Shown: one piece after another, positions 24,918 through 32,574 of the stretch | How the letters are laid out: each line of letters opens with the position of its first letter | Numbering within the stretch: position 1 is the first letter of the stretch | Assembly: GCA_050944255.1 (NCBI GenBank) | Contig: JBMNQS010000007.1 | Location: 1 to 44,027, forward strand | Reading direction: 5' to 3' | Source of the DNA: JBMNQS01 sp050944255 | GTDB lineage: Bacteria; Bacillota; Clostridia; Christensenellales; Maliibacteriaceae | Length of the DNA stretch: 44,027 bases | The notes under the pieces: model-generated | The model's database searches: none | Told to the model about the DNA's origin: nothing | The model's input: the letters and a program-made list of their open reading frames with translations, nothing else | Program-made: the position numbers and the translations under genes

Positions 24918-25733
24918 CTACTCTTTTTGCAGCCATCCGGCCGGCTGCACCCGCAGCGTCCCCTCGCCGGTATCCGACGCCACCATCAGCGCCGTGTAGT
25001 CCTCCACCAGTTTGCGCGCGGGCATGGTCATGGCCATCACCATGCCGATGCCGGCAATATTTACATTGAACTCGCGCATCATATCCGACAGGCCTTTGGC
25101 GCTGCCGCCTGCGCGCATGAAATCGTCGATGACAAGGGCCCTCTGTCCCTCCTTGACCGCGCGCCTTGCAAGGCTCATGGTCTCCATCCTGCCCGAGCCG
25201 GACAGGTAATTGATCGTCACCAGGGACCCTTCCAGCATCCGGTTGTCGCGCCTTGCGATCACCAACGGAAGCCCCAGCACGCGGGCCGTCATCAGCGCCA
25301 CGGGAATGCCCCGCGTCTCGATGGTCAGCACAAAGTCCGGGGACGCGGGCGTGAACCTTTTGGCCAGCATCTCGCCCATGTACTGTACCTTGGCGGGATT
25401 GGACAGTATGTCGCTCATGTAGAGGAACCCGCCGGGCAGCGTGCGCTGCGGGTCGTTGAGTTCCGCGCAGATGCTCTCAATGAAGGCGATATCGCGCTCA
25501 CGGTTGGAGGAGGGATGATACTTGACGCCGCCGGAGGCGCCCGTAATGGTTTCAATTTCGCCCAGATGAAAGTCCTCGAAGGCATTGCGGATAATCACAA
25601 AGTCCTCGCTGATGGTGGATTTTGCGGCAGAAAAGAGCTTGGAAAAGTGTGTCAGCGTAAAGAGCTTGTTGGGATTTTCCGTCAGCACCCGCGTCATGAC
25701 GGCGATGCGTTCATTGCGTTTAACCTTCTCCAT
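24918..25733 (-). CDS. purR: Pur operon repressor
   Basis: 271 residues. The Gram-positive PurR has an N-terminal winged helix (RNERIAVMTRVLTENP to FSKLFSAAKSTISEDFVII, residues 6-47) and a phosphoribosyltransferase-type effector domain. ALVIDDFMRAGGSAKG (about 200-215) is the PRPP loop that senses purine need. FTLTHFSKLF at about residue 25 suits recognition of DNA. It represses purine genes when PRPP is low. It is divergent from murC with 157 bp between them. spoVG, the usual next gene, is not here; instead the FGGY kinase, VOC gene and CRISPR remnant separate purR from glmU. Confidence 0.95.
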   Translation of the reverse strand: MEKVKRNERIAVMTRVLTENPNKLFTLTHFSKLFSAAKSTISEDFVIIRNAFEDFHLGEIETITGASGGVKYHPSSNRERDIAFIESICAELNDPQRTLPGGFLYMSDILSNPAKVQYMGEMLAKRFTPASPDFVLTIETRGIPVALMTARVLGLPLVIARRDNRMLEGSLVTINYLSGSGRMETMSLARRAVKEGQRALVIDDFMRAGGSAKGLSDMMREFNVNIAGIGMVMAMTMPARKLVEDYTALMVASDTGEGTLRVQPAGWLQKE

Positions 25734-25776
25734 GGCGGCCCCTTTTTCCGTTATTTTCTCGATCGTATTATCATCT

Positions 25777-25854
25777 ATTATACTTTACTTTAGTCCGGCT
25801 TAAAAGTCCGATTTGTAAAATTATGTTGCCCCGGGCAGTGAAACAGCGTATAAT
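25777..25854. promoter_or_regulatory. Divergent purR-murC promoter region
   Basis: For murC (plus): TTGCCC (25826-25831), 17-nt spacer, TATAAT (25849-25854). For purR (minus): -10 TATAAT (25777-25782) with a weak TTTTAA 17 nt upstream. Between them two AGTCCG hexamers lie 16 bp apart on the plus strand; they partly resemble the CCGAAC core of a PurBox but are not a clear match. Confidence 0.6.
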
Positions 25855-25890
25855 GCTGGAGGAACCAGCTTTTATCAGTGAAGAAATGGA

Positions 25891-27279
25891 ATGAAAAACA
25901 GCGTGCAGCATATTGATAACTTCAAGAACGGACACGTACATTTTATCGGCATAGGCGGCGCCAGCATGAGCGGCCTGGCTGATATTTTGCTGGATACGGG
26001 TTATCGTGTCAGCGGCTCGGACATTGCCGATGGACCCATACTGGAGCATCTGCGCGCTCACGGCGCCCATGTGCACGTGGGGCATGCGGCTGCCCAGGTA
26101 AACGGCGCGGCCCTGGTGGTTTACACCGCCGCCATCAGCCGGAACAATCCGGAACTGATGGCGGCGAAGCGGGAAGGCATCCCCGTGATGGACAGGGCGA
26201 CGCTTTTGGGCCAGCTTATGGCCAAGTCGCCGGTGGCCATCGGCGTCTCCGGCGCCCACGGCAAGACCACCACAACATCGCTGATCGCCACGATCCTTGA
26301 GCTTGCGGGCAAGGACCCCACCATCCATATCGGCGGATATCTGGACGTCATTGACGGCAACACAAAGAGCGGCAGGGGCGATTGTTTCGTGGCGGAGGCC
26401 TGCGAGTACGTGGACGGTTTTTTGAAGCTCCGGCCCAATATCGCCGTAATACTGAACATCGACGCGGATCATCTGGATTACTTCCGCGACATCGATCATA
26501 TCCAGCAGTCTTTTACCCGGTACGCGCGCCTGGTGCCCAAAGAGGGCTGTCTCATCGTCAACGGTGACGACGAACGGGCCATGGCCGTGGCGGCAAGCGT
26601 CGACTGCGGCGTATCGTGTTTCTCCCTTGAAAATACCGCCTGCGAATGGTACGCCACCGGCATCGCGTTCGACGCCGCCGGCTGCCCGTCCTTCACGGTG
26701 TTTCATCACGGCGCCGAATTTGGCCGCTTCAAGCTGGCCATACCGGGCAGGCACCACGTTTATAACGCACTGGCCGCCATGGCTGCCACCCACATCTGCC
26801 ACGTCACCGCCGAGGATGTGGCCCGCGGCCTGGCCACATTTCATGGCGCGGGCAGGCGGTTTGAAACCATGGGCTTCTGCGGCGGCGCGCGCATCGTGCA
26901 GGACTACGCCCACCATCCCCACGAGGTGCAGGCGCTTTTGGACACGGCGGAATTGCAGCGCCCCGGCCGGATCATCGCCATTTTCCAGCCGCATACCTAT
27001 TCGCGCACGCTGAACCTGTTCGACCAGTTCACAAGCGCATTTGACAAGGCGGACCTCACTATCATCACCGACATCTACGCCGCCCGGGAGAAGGACCCCG
27101 GCACCATCCACGCGCGGCACCTGGTGGACGCCATCCGCCGCTGCGGGAAACAGTGTCTTTACATCCCCGCCTTTGAGGACATTGTCTCGCACGTCAAGCA
27201 TATCTGCCGCAAGGACGATCTGGTGCTTGTCATCGGCGCGGGCACCATCAACAATCTCTCGCCGATGCTCGTTGAGTAA
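25891..27279 (+). CDS. murC: UDP-N-acetylmuramate--L-alanine ligase
   Basis: 462 residues. It adds L-alanine to UDP-MurNAc, the first step of the stem peptide. The N-terminal Rossmann region reads VHFIGIGGASMSGLADIL (residues 16-33). The ATP loop is GVSGAHGKTTTTSLIA (about 117), followed by VAEACEYVDGFL, NIDADHLDYF, and in the C-terminal domain DYAHHPHEVQALL and FQPHTYSRT. The ribosome binding site is weak (GAAGAAATGGA close to the ATG), so the start is less certain than the identity. Neighbouring purR is divergent, an order seen in other Clostridia. Confidence 0.95.
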   Translation: MKNSVQHIDNFKNGHVHFIGIGGASMSGLADILLDTGYRVSGSDIADGPILEHLRAHGAHVHVGHAAAQVNGAALVVYTAAISRNNPELMAAKREGIPVMDRATLLGQLMAKSPVAIGVSGAHGKTTTTSLIATILELAGKDPTIHIGGYLDVIDGNTKSGRGDCFVAEACEYVDGFLKLRPNIAVILNIDADHLDYFRDIDHIQQSFTRYARLVPKEGCLIVNGDDERAMAVAASVDCGVSCFSLENTACEWYATGIAFDAAGCPSFTVFHHGAEFGRFKLAIPGRHHVYNALAAMAATHICHVTAEDVARGLATFHGAGRRFETMGFCGGARIVQDYAHHPHEVQALLDTAELQRPGRIIAIFQPHTYSRTLNLFDQFTSAFDKADLTIITDIYAAREKDPGTIHARHLVDAIRRCGKQCLYIPAFEDIVSHVKHICRKDDLVLVIGAGTINNLSPMLVE

Positions 27280-27300
27280 GCGCGCCGGAGCAAAATAACC

Positions 27301-27677
27301 CCTATACCCATAGGGCGCTGCCCTATGGACCCGCCAAGGGCTCCGCCCTTGGAACCCGCTTAGAACCTTTTCTGAAAGAAAAGGTTCTAAGAACTCCAAA
27401 AGACTTTATTTCCGCTTCGCGGGCGGTTGCATAAACGGGTCCGGGGACAATGTCCCTGGCCGACGGAGGCGAAAGCAACCCCATAGGGCACTGCCCTATA
27501 ACTACCCCATAGGGCGCTGCTCTATGAACCCCCAAGGGCTCCGCCCTTGGAACCCGCTTAGAACCTTTTCTGGAAGAAAAGGTTCTAAGAACTCCAAAAG
27601 ACTTTATTTCCGCTTCGCGGGCGGTTGCATAAACGGGTCCGGGGACAATGTCCCTGGCCGACGGAGGCGAAAGCAAC
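27301..27677. repeat. Tandem duplication of a modular palindromic repeat
   Basis: Two copies, about 27307-27479 and 27506-27677, are offset by 198-199 bp and nearly identical. Each contains, in order, CCATAGGGC/GCCCTATGG, CCAAGGGC/GCCCTTGG, TTAGAACCTTTTCT/AGAAAAGGTTCTAA, the segment AACTCCAAAAGACTTTATTT, a CTTCGCGGGCGG stretch, and CCGGGGACA/TGTCCCTGG. The central modules match the 23191-23450 element in inverted orientation. The block fills the gap between murC and the following small gene. Confidence 0.88.
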
Positions 27678-27782
27678 GGTTTTCCAAGCAGTCTGGGCAC
27701 CGCCGAAGCGGTGCCTTTTTTACGTTCTTTTTTTCTCTCGCGGTGACTATATATGGCATATACGCAAAAGGAGGCTGATTGC

Positions 27783-27977
27783 ATGGAATTGCCGCGCTAC
27801 GAGGATTTTGAAAAGCATTTTGAGGCCAAAAATATCGGCTACGTGGAGATTGTGGACTTCAATCTGGATTCCGACGATATCACGCAGAACTTCAGCAACA
27901 TGATCTCCACCATATCCTCCGCCCTGATCAAACTATATTTGAAGGAATACCACAACTGGCTCATGAGCCGGCTGTAA
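27783..27977 (+). CDS. Small protein of unknown function (64 aa)
   Basis: A perfect AAAGGAGG 8 nt before the ATG at 27783 argues for translation (MELPRYEDFEKHFEAKN). It is acidic in its first half, with a C-terminal amphipathic helix containing MISTISSALIKLYLKEYHNW. No transmembrane segment or cysteine pattern is present and I recognise no family. It lies directly downstream of the duplicated repeat and has a strong hairpin after it, so it is probably transcribed alone. The spacing and composition look more like a conserved small ORF than a fragment. Confidence 0.65.
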   Translation: MELPRYEDFEKHFEAKNIGYVEIVDFNLDSDDITQNFSNMISTISSALIKLYLKEYHNWLMSRL

Positions 27978-28043
27978 TCGGCGCGCAGGCAAAAGGCGCC
28001 CGGGAAGCAGCCCTTCGTAAAACAATATTGAATTAGAATTGGG

Positions 28044-28076
28044 AAGAAGGGCGCGGCGTAACGCCGCGCCCTTCTT
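28044..28076. terminator. 16-bp bidirectional terminator hairpin
   Basis: Perfect arms 28044-28059 and 28061-28076 (AAGAAGGGCGCGGCGT and its complement). It lies between two convergent small genes and carries pyrimidine runs on both sides. Confidence 0.8.
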
Positions 28077-28084
28077 TCATTTCG

Positions 28085-28381
28085 TCAAAGCTCCCCGCCC
28101 ATGACTAAATCGTCCATACCGACAAAGGCTTCCGCCGTCATGATAAGGCCCAGCCTATAGCCGTAAATGAGATTGCGGACAGCCGTAAGCCTGCTCAGTT
28201 CCCCCTGTGCGTCCATGTACTTTTCAAACAGGATTGTTTCATCCTCATCCAGCCTCGCGCGAAGTTTCTCCTCATTGCCGACCAGGACGCGCATGGCCTC
28301 CCCGTATTCGGAACCGCGCTTGAAAAATGGCGCTTCCGGCGATATATTGCCGTAGGCAAATTCCTCTAAAATACTGCTCAT
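28085..28381 (-). CDS. DUF6809-like small protein
   Basis: 98 residues. The pattern EFAYGNISPEAPFFKRGSEY at the N-terminus, then EEKLRARLDEDETILFEKY and a final YGYRLGLIMTAEAF, is the arrangement of the DUF6809 family, small alpha-helical proteins common in Clostridia and often near mobile or recombination genes. Function unknown. The start at 28381 has AAGGAAGG 4 nt upstream; the frame open to 28459 has no such site. The next gene upstream, 146 bp away, is a small RHH-like protein on the same strand. Confidence 0.65.
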   Translation of the reverse strand: MSSILEEFAYGNISPEAPFFKRGSEYGEAMRVLVGNEEKLRARLDEDETILFEKYMDAQGELSRLTAVRNLIYGYRLGLIMTAEAFVGMDDLVMGGEL

Positions 28382-28526
28382 AAAAACCTTCCTTTCATCG
28401 TCGTCTCCGACAATGCCTTGAAAGGACCGACAGCGCATGGTATAATATTTACGCTGCATTTGCTTTCGGGCATGTGTCGGCTGGGGAAGTGGCGGGAAAT
28501 TTTAGCGAGTGGAACGCCGCTTCCTT

Positions 28527-28715
28527 TCATTTTTGTTTGAGGTCATCCTTTAACTTTTTAATACCTCGTCTTGCTGCTTCCATACGGGGAACATTTTCTT
28601 GTTCGCAATACCGTTCAAGAATTTCTTTGCATTCTTCATCGTACTTCACAGTCATATGATAAGGCTTTGGATTGTCAGTTGGACGCCCCATTTTCTTTGA
28701 CCCAATAATAACCAC
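28527..28715 (-). CDS. Small ribbon-helix-helix-like DNA-binding protein
   Basis: 54-62 residues. The core begins MGRPTDNPKPYHMTVKYDEE and continues EILERYCEQENVPRMEAARRGIKKLK, the common layout of small RHH/antitoxin-like proteins in Clostridia: a basic GRPTDNPK arm, a strand and two helices. The start is uncertain. A GTG at 28715 overlaps the GGAGG site, an in-frame ATT lies 8 nt after that site, and the family-typical ATG is at 28691. The promoter upstream is overlapped by a perfect 9-bp inverted repeat (28731-28752), so autorepression is likely. No toxin partner follows; the next gene is the DUF6809-like protein. Confidence 0.7.
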   Translation of the reverse strand: MVIIGSKKMGRPTDNPKPYHMTVKYDEECKEILERYCEQENVPRMEAARRGIKKLKDDLKQK

Positions 28716-28730
28716 CTCCTACTTTGGGAC

Positions 28731-28752
28731 TCCTTTAGTATAGACTAAAGGA
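28731..28752. promoter_or_regulatory. Palindromic operator over the RHH promoter
   Basis: TCCTTTAGT and ACTAAAGGA, 9-bp arms separated by ATAG, cover the -10 box of the RHH gene promoter. Confidence 0.65.
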
Positions 28753-28765
28753 ACCCCTAAGTCAA
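28737..28765 (-). promoter_or_regulatory. Promoter of the RHH-like gene
   Basis: Minus strand: TTGACT (28760-28765), 17-nt spacer, TATACT (28737-28742). On the plus strand the same DNA forms AAAGGAACCC/GGGTTCCTTT plus T-run (28747-28777), a terminator-like hairpin. Confidence 0.75.
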
Positions 28766-28906
28766 GGGTTCCTTTTTCATTGATAAAACTTTGCGTGTGT
28801 CTATACACTAATCAAGAAAATTTTTATCCTGTTTTATCAAGGACTGTCTTGAGGAGCGCCTTTTGCTCTATTGGCTTATCCCGATACCCGGCGCCGCGGC
28901 GCTTCG

Positions 28907-30052
28907 CTATCTTCTCTGCGTTCGCTCCGGCGGGTCGAACTGATAGTAGTAGCACTGTATCTTCCCGTTGAAGAGCTTGCGGTTCTTTTTGGCGCGCCTG
29001 CCGAAGTGTTTCGGGAAATCCGTGTCGGCGGTGATGACGCCCACGAACCAGCCGGGCAGCTTTTCAAAGGCCCTGCCCATGACTTCGGCCAGCTTTTCGG
29101 CGCTCTTTTTGTCGCCCAGGCGCTGCCCGTAGGGCGGATTGGTGATGATCTGTCCCTTCGCCTTTTTGGAGCTGATGTCCCGCACGTCCATCCTCTGGAA
29201 GTGGATGTCCCGCTCCACCCCCGCCAATTGCGCGTGCCGCCTGGCCATCAAAAGAGCCCTCTCGTCGATGTCCGTGCCTGTGATGTTCTCTATGGGTTCC
29301 GTCCTTTTCAGCGCAATGGCCTCCTGGCGCAGCGCTTCCCAAGCGCCGCCTTTATACAGCGGCCAGATCTCGCTGACGAAGCTGCGCAGAAGGCCCGGCG
29401 CTATGTTTTTGGCGGCCATGGCCGCCTCTATGGGCAGCGTGCCCGATCCGCACAGCGGATCGTGCAGCGGTATCCCGCCACGGTAGTAGGACAGGCGCAC
29501 CAGCGCCGCGGCGATGGTCTCCCGAAGGGGCGCCTCTGCGGTCATGGGCCGGTACCCGCGCCTGTGAAGGCCTGTCCCCGACGCGTCCACCGAAACGGTG
29601 GCCACATCCTGGTTCAGCGCCACCTCCACCGGGAATCTGGCACCGGTCTCCTGGAACCAGTCCGCCTTATACTTGCGCTTCATGGCCTCCGCGATGGCCT
29701 TTTTGGTGATGGCCTGGCTGTCGCTGAGGGAAAACAATTTGGAGTTGATGCTCTTGGCCCGCGCCACGTCAAAGGAAGCGTCCTTGGGCAGGAAGTCGCC
29801 CCACGGAAGCGCCCGCACGCCCTCGAACAGCTCGTCGAAGGTGGCGGCGGGAAACTCCCCCATCACCAAAAAGACGCGGTCTGCGCACCGGAGCCACAAA
29901 TTGGCCTTTGCGCCAAGCACTGCGTCTCCCTCGAAAAATACCCGCCCGTTCTCGCAGCGGACGTTCCGGGCCGAAAGCGCCCGAAGTTCATCGGCAACGA
30001 GGCCTTCGATGCCGAAGGCCGCCGTGGCCATCCATGTATAAGCATCATTCAT
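28907..30052 (-). CDS. THUMP-domain class I SAM-dependent RNA methyltransferase (RlmL/YpsC-like)
   Basis: 381 residues. The N-terminus (ATAAFGIEGLVADELRAL) opens a THUMP-containing RNA-binding region to about residue 155. The catalytic domain has DPLCGSGTLPIEAAM (about 200-214) for S-adenosylmethionine and ITNPPYGQRLG (about 307-317), the NPPY motif of N-methylating enzymes. Relatives methylate guanine N2 in 23S rRNA (RlmL G2445). The start at 30052 keeps the conserved N-terminus. It lies 12 bp after the HD-domain gene and probably shares its transcript. Confidence 0.88.
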   Translation of the reverse strand: MNDAYTWMATAAFGIEGLVADELRALSARNVRCENGRVFFEGDAVLGAKANLWLRCADRVFLVMGEFPAATFDELFEGVRALPWGDFLPKDASFDVARAKSINSKLFSLSDSQAITKKAIAEAMKRKYKADWFQETGARFPVEVALNQDVATVSVDASGTGLHRRGYRPMTAEAPLRETIAAALVRLSYYRGGIPLHDPLCGSGTLPIEAAMAAKNIAPGLLRSFVSEIWPLYKGGAWEALRQEAIALKRTEPIENITGTDIDERALLMARRHAQLAGVERDIHFQRMDVRDISSKKAKGQIITNPPYGQRLGDKKSAEKLAEVMGRAFEKLPGWFVGVITADTDFPKHFGRRAKKNRKLFNGKIQCYYYQFDPPERTQRR

Positions 30053-30064
30053 AAGTTTGTTTGC

Positions 30065-30775
30065 TTACTCCCCTTCGATGACGACGCCCTGGGCCGGCGC
30101 CTCGTCCACGTCCATCAGGTTATTGACCACCACGTCGTTGACCACAAACTGGAACCGGCACCCCAGATACTTGGCTGCCGCCTCGCTCATGCGCATGCGC
30201 GTTAAGTAAATCTGCATGAATTCCAATATGGAGGATGTGTCGTCCATCTGCACGTCGTAGCGGATGATCATCTGCTCCCGGTTGACGATCAGCTTATTGT
30301 CGCGTATGGCGTAGTTCACCCGGTCATGGATGTCCGCTGGATCGTACTGGCCGCGGTGCACCCGGGTGCGGTGCGCGTCGCTCTTGTCCGCCAGGATCAG
30401 CGCCGCCGATATCTCGCTGACGGCCCGCCCGTTGCGTTCCTCGTGGTTGCCCACGGCCGAAATGATCTTGCAGACTTCATTGTAGGGCATACCCCGCTGC
30501 ACCAGTATGTGGTAGATCAGCTGTGCGCCGGTGACGCCGTGGAAATCCCTGTTGACGGCGTTTCCCACGTCGTGGACCCATCCGGCGATGGCCGCCAATT
30601 CCACCGTGCGCTCGTCGTATCCCAATTCCTTGAGAATCTCCGCGGACGTCCGGCTGACATAGCCCACATGCCGCGGGCCGTGCTCCGTATAGCCGATGAC
30701 CGAAAGCACATGGTTGGCGCTTGAGATCAATTGTTTGATTTCCGGGTCGTTCTTCACGTCTTTGAGTGTTATCAT
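30065..30775 (-). CDS. HD-domain phosphohydrolase
   Basis: 236 residues. The metal ligands are in order: His in YTEHGPRHVGYV, His-Asp in GWVHDVGNA (about 66-71), His in VGNHEERNG and Asp in LADKSDAHRTRVH. The HD core takes the first 150 residues; the last 85 form a small alpha-beta domain of unknown role. The substrate, a nucleotide or phosphorylated metabolite, is unknown. Its ATG directly follows the stop of the TPR gene (TAG-ATG) with AGGAGG inside the TPR coding end, so translation is coupled. Confidence 0.85.
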   Translation of the reverse strand: MITLKDVKNDPEIKQLISSANHVLSVIGYTEHGPRHVGYVSRTSAEILKELGYDERTVELAAIAGWVHDVGNAVNRDFHGVTGAQLIYHILVQRGMPYNEVCKIISAVGNHEERNGRAVSEISAALILADKSDAHRTRVHRGQYDPADIHDRVNYAIRDNKLIVNREQMIIRYDVQMDDTSSILEFMQIYLTRMRMSEAAAKYLGCRFQFVVNDVVVNNLMDVDEAPAQGVVIEGE

Positions 30776-32515
30776 CTATTCCTCCTGCCGGCTCTCTGCC
30801 GCGCTGTGCCCGGTAATGCCCGCCAAAAGCCTGGACCAGGCCCTGTTCAGCGACGAGAGCGACACATCGTACCTGCGCATAATGGCCGCCTTGGTCACCG
30901 GGATATCGTTCATGCGGCAGTACTGGTATTCCAGCGCCGCGCTCATGGCCCGCGGGCTGCGCAGCGTTCTGTCCGTATACTGCGATGTGATGTATTTCTT
31001 CCAGAGCTCCGTCACCTGGCTGAGGGCGTCGGCGTCGTACTGCTGGTTGGCGCGCATGGTTTCGATGGTGGTTTCCAGCACCTCCCGGTACAGGGGCAGC
31101 GTCCCGGAGGAGGCGGGCACCATGCTCACCTTCACCTCGGCCACCTCCCCGCCGATCACCGCCATGTACGGCTCGGGCACTTCCAGCGTCTTGAGCATCC
31201 CGAAGATCAGGTTTTTAAATTCGTCGGTGACGTCGTCGCGCCACAGGTTGGACAAGAGCGTCTCTTTGGCGAAATCGCCGCCGATCATGCCCAGAAACAC
31301 CACCAGCGCATTTTTGAACCGGTTCTCCAGCTCCAGCCCCCATACGATCAGGCTTTTGAGCTGATGGGTCACTTCAAAGCCTTCCGGATCGGTGACGATG
31401 TCCATGGCGGCCCGGTTCAGGTAGCGGATGCGCCTGATGACTTCAAGGCCCGGCACCTGCATCCGATACCCCATATCGCGGGGATGTTCCCTGCCGTCCA
31501 GGACCCTTCTGGTATGGTCGGCGTACCACATGGCGATGGAATCCATCGGGTCGATGAGAAGCTGCCGCCGCCACAGGTACAGCGCCTTTTGGTAGCGCTC
31601 CTTCTTATACTCGGCAATGGCCGAAAAGTGAATCGCACGGCGGTCGTAGGGCTTGAGCTGAAGCAGAAGTTTCAGCTTGTCGTACACCAGAGCGTCCTCG
31701 CCCAGCCGGCACAGCGTCACGCAGATTTTTTCAAAGTCGTCCGCGTCGGGAATATCCTTTTCATACTTCATCCTGGCGAGCTGTTCCGCGATATTCTTGG
31801 CGTCGCCGGCGCGTCCGTCCGCGTGATAAAACGCCGCCAGATTGCATAGCGCCGTAATATCGTCCGGCGCCGCGGAGATTACCTGCTCGGCGGTCTTGAT
31901 GGCCGAGGCGGTATCCTTCTGCTCAAAGTACACGGCCGAAGCCACATTGAGCGCCTGGACGCTGAAGGGCGCGTAGGCCGCCACCGGCTTGAGGCGTTTC
32001 AAGGCTTCATCCAACTGCCCCTGCCGCACCGATTCCTGGGCGCGCAAAAGCCTGTGATGCAGCCGCCACTGGCGCATGCTCTCGCGGTCGCGGCCCACGA
32101 ACGCCCATAAAAACTCCAGGATATCCTGCGCGTCGTCGGCGTACTCGCCCTCGGGCTCCACCGACAGATACTTCTGCAAGAGCCCCTGGGCGCGCTCAAA
32201 CTGCTGCATGGCCAGATAGTTGCAACCCAGGCCGAAATAGCATTCGCCGGCGCAGGACTCATCCTGCCTCAGAAGCAGGAACAGCACGCGGTTGGAAAGC
32301 TCAAAGCGTTCCATTTCGCTGTAGATGCTGGCCATATCCAGCTTATACTGGCTGTTGTCCGGCTCCTTATCCAGCGCCTTTCGGACGTAGGAGATGGCCA
32401 CGTCCAGCTTTTCCTTATCGATGTTCTTCATGGCGCGCCGGTGGAAGAAGCTGCTGTTTTGATCAAACGGCACCACTTTCCCGGCGGATGAATTGATCGG
32501 GCCTCCAATTTTCAT
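30776..32515 (-). CDS. TPR-repeat protein with a C-terminal helix-turn-helix-like segment
   Basis: 579 residues without signal peptide or membrane segment. Tetratricopeptide-like helices run from about residue 30 to 340, for example AISYVRKALDKEPDNSQY and AIKTAEQVISAAPDDITALC. The second half is alpha-helical and not recognised. Near the end, EYQYCRMNDIPVTKAAIMRR and YDVSLSSLNRAW look like a helix-turn-helix used to recognise DNA in other proteins, so it may act as a scaffold or regulator. GGGAGAG lies 5 nt before the ATG. It is 59 bp downstream of hslO and coupled to the HD-domain gene. Confidence 0.75.
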   Translation of the reverse strand: MKIGGPINSSAGKVVPFDQNSSFFHRRAMKNIDKEKLDVAISYVRKALDKEPDNSQYKLDMASIYSEMERFELSNRVLFLLLRQDESCAGECYFGLGCNYLAMQQFERAQGLLQKYLSVEPEGEYADDAQDILEFLWAFVGRDRESMRQWRLHHRLLRAQESVRQGQLDEALKRLKPVAAYAPFSVQALNVASAVYFEQKDTASAIKTAEQVISAAPDDITALCNLAAFYHADGRAGDAKNIAEQLARMKYEKDIPDADDFEKICVTLCRLGEDALVYDKLKLLLQLKPYDRRAIHFSAIAEYKKERYQKALYLWRRQLLIDPMDSIAMWYADHTRRVLDGREHPRDMGYRMQVPGLEVIRRIRYLNRAAMDIVTDPEGFEVTHQLKSLIVWGLELENRFKNALVVFLGMIGGDFAKETLLSNLWRDDVTDEFKNLIFGMLKTLEVPEPYMAVIGGEVAEVKVSMVPASSGTLPLYREVLETTIETMRANQQYDADALSQVTELWKKYITSQYTDRTLRSPRAMSAALEYQYCRMNDIPVTKAAIMRRYDVSLSSLNRAWSRLLAGITGHSAAESRQEE

Positions 32516-32574
32516 TCAAGCTCTCCCAAAGCAATGGTTCTAAGTCTGTTATATGTTTTGCTGGGCACGTCTTA

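Noticed and set aside
25777..25854. PurBox pair controlling purR
   Set aside because: The AGTCCG hexamers only partly match the PurBox core, so I do not call operator sites.
25771..27399. 542-codon minus-strand frame
   Set aside because: Antisense to murC and extends into palindromic repeats; no ribosome site.
28871..30205. 444-codon plus-strand frame
   Set aside because: Antisense to the RNA methyltransferase with its NPPY motif.
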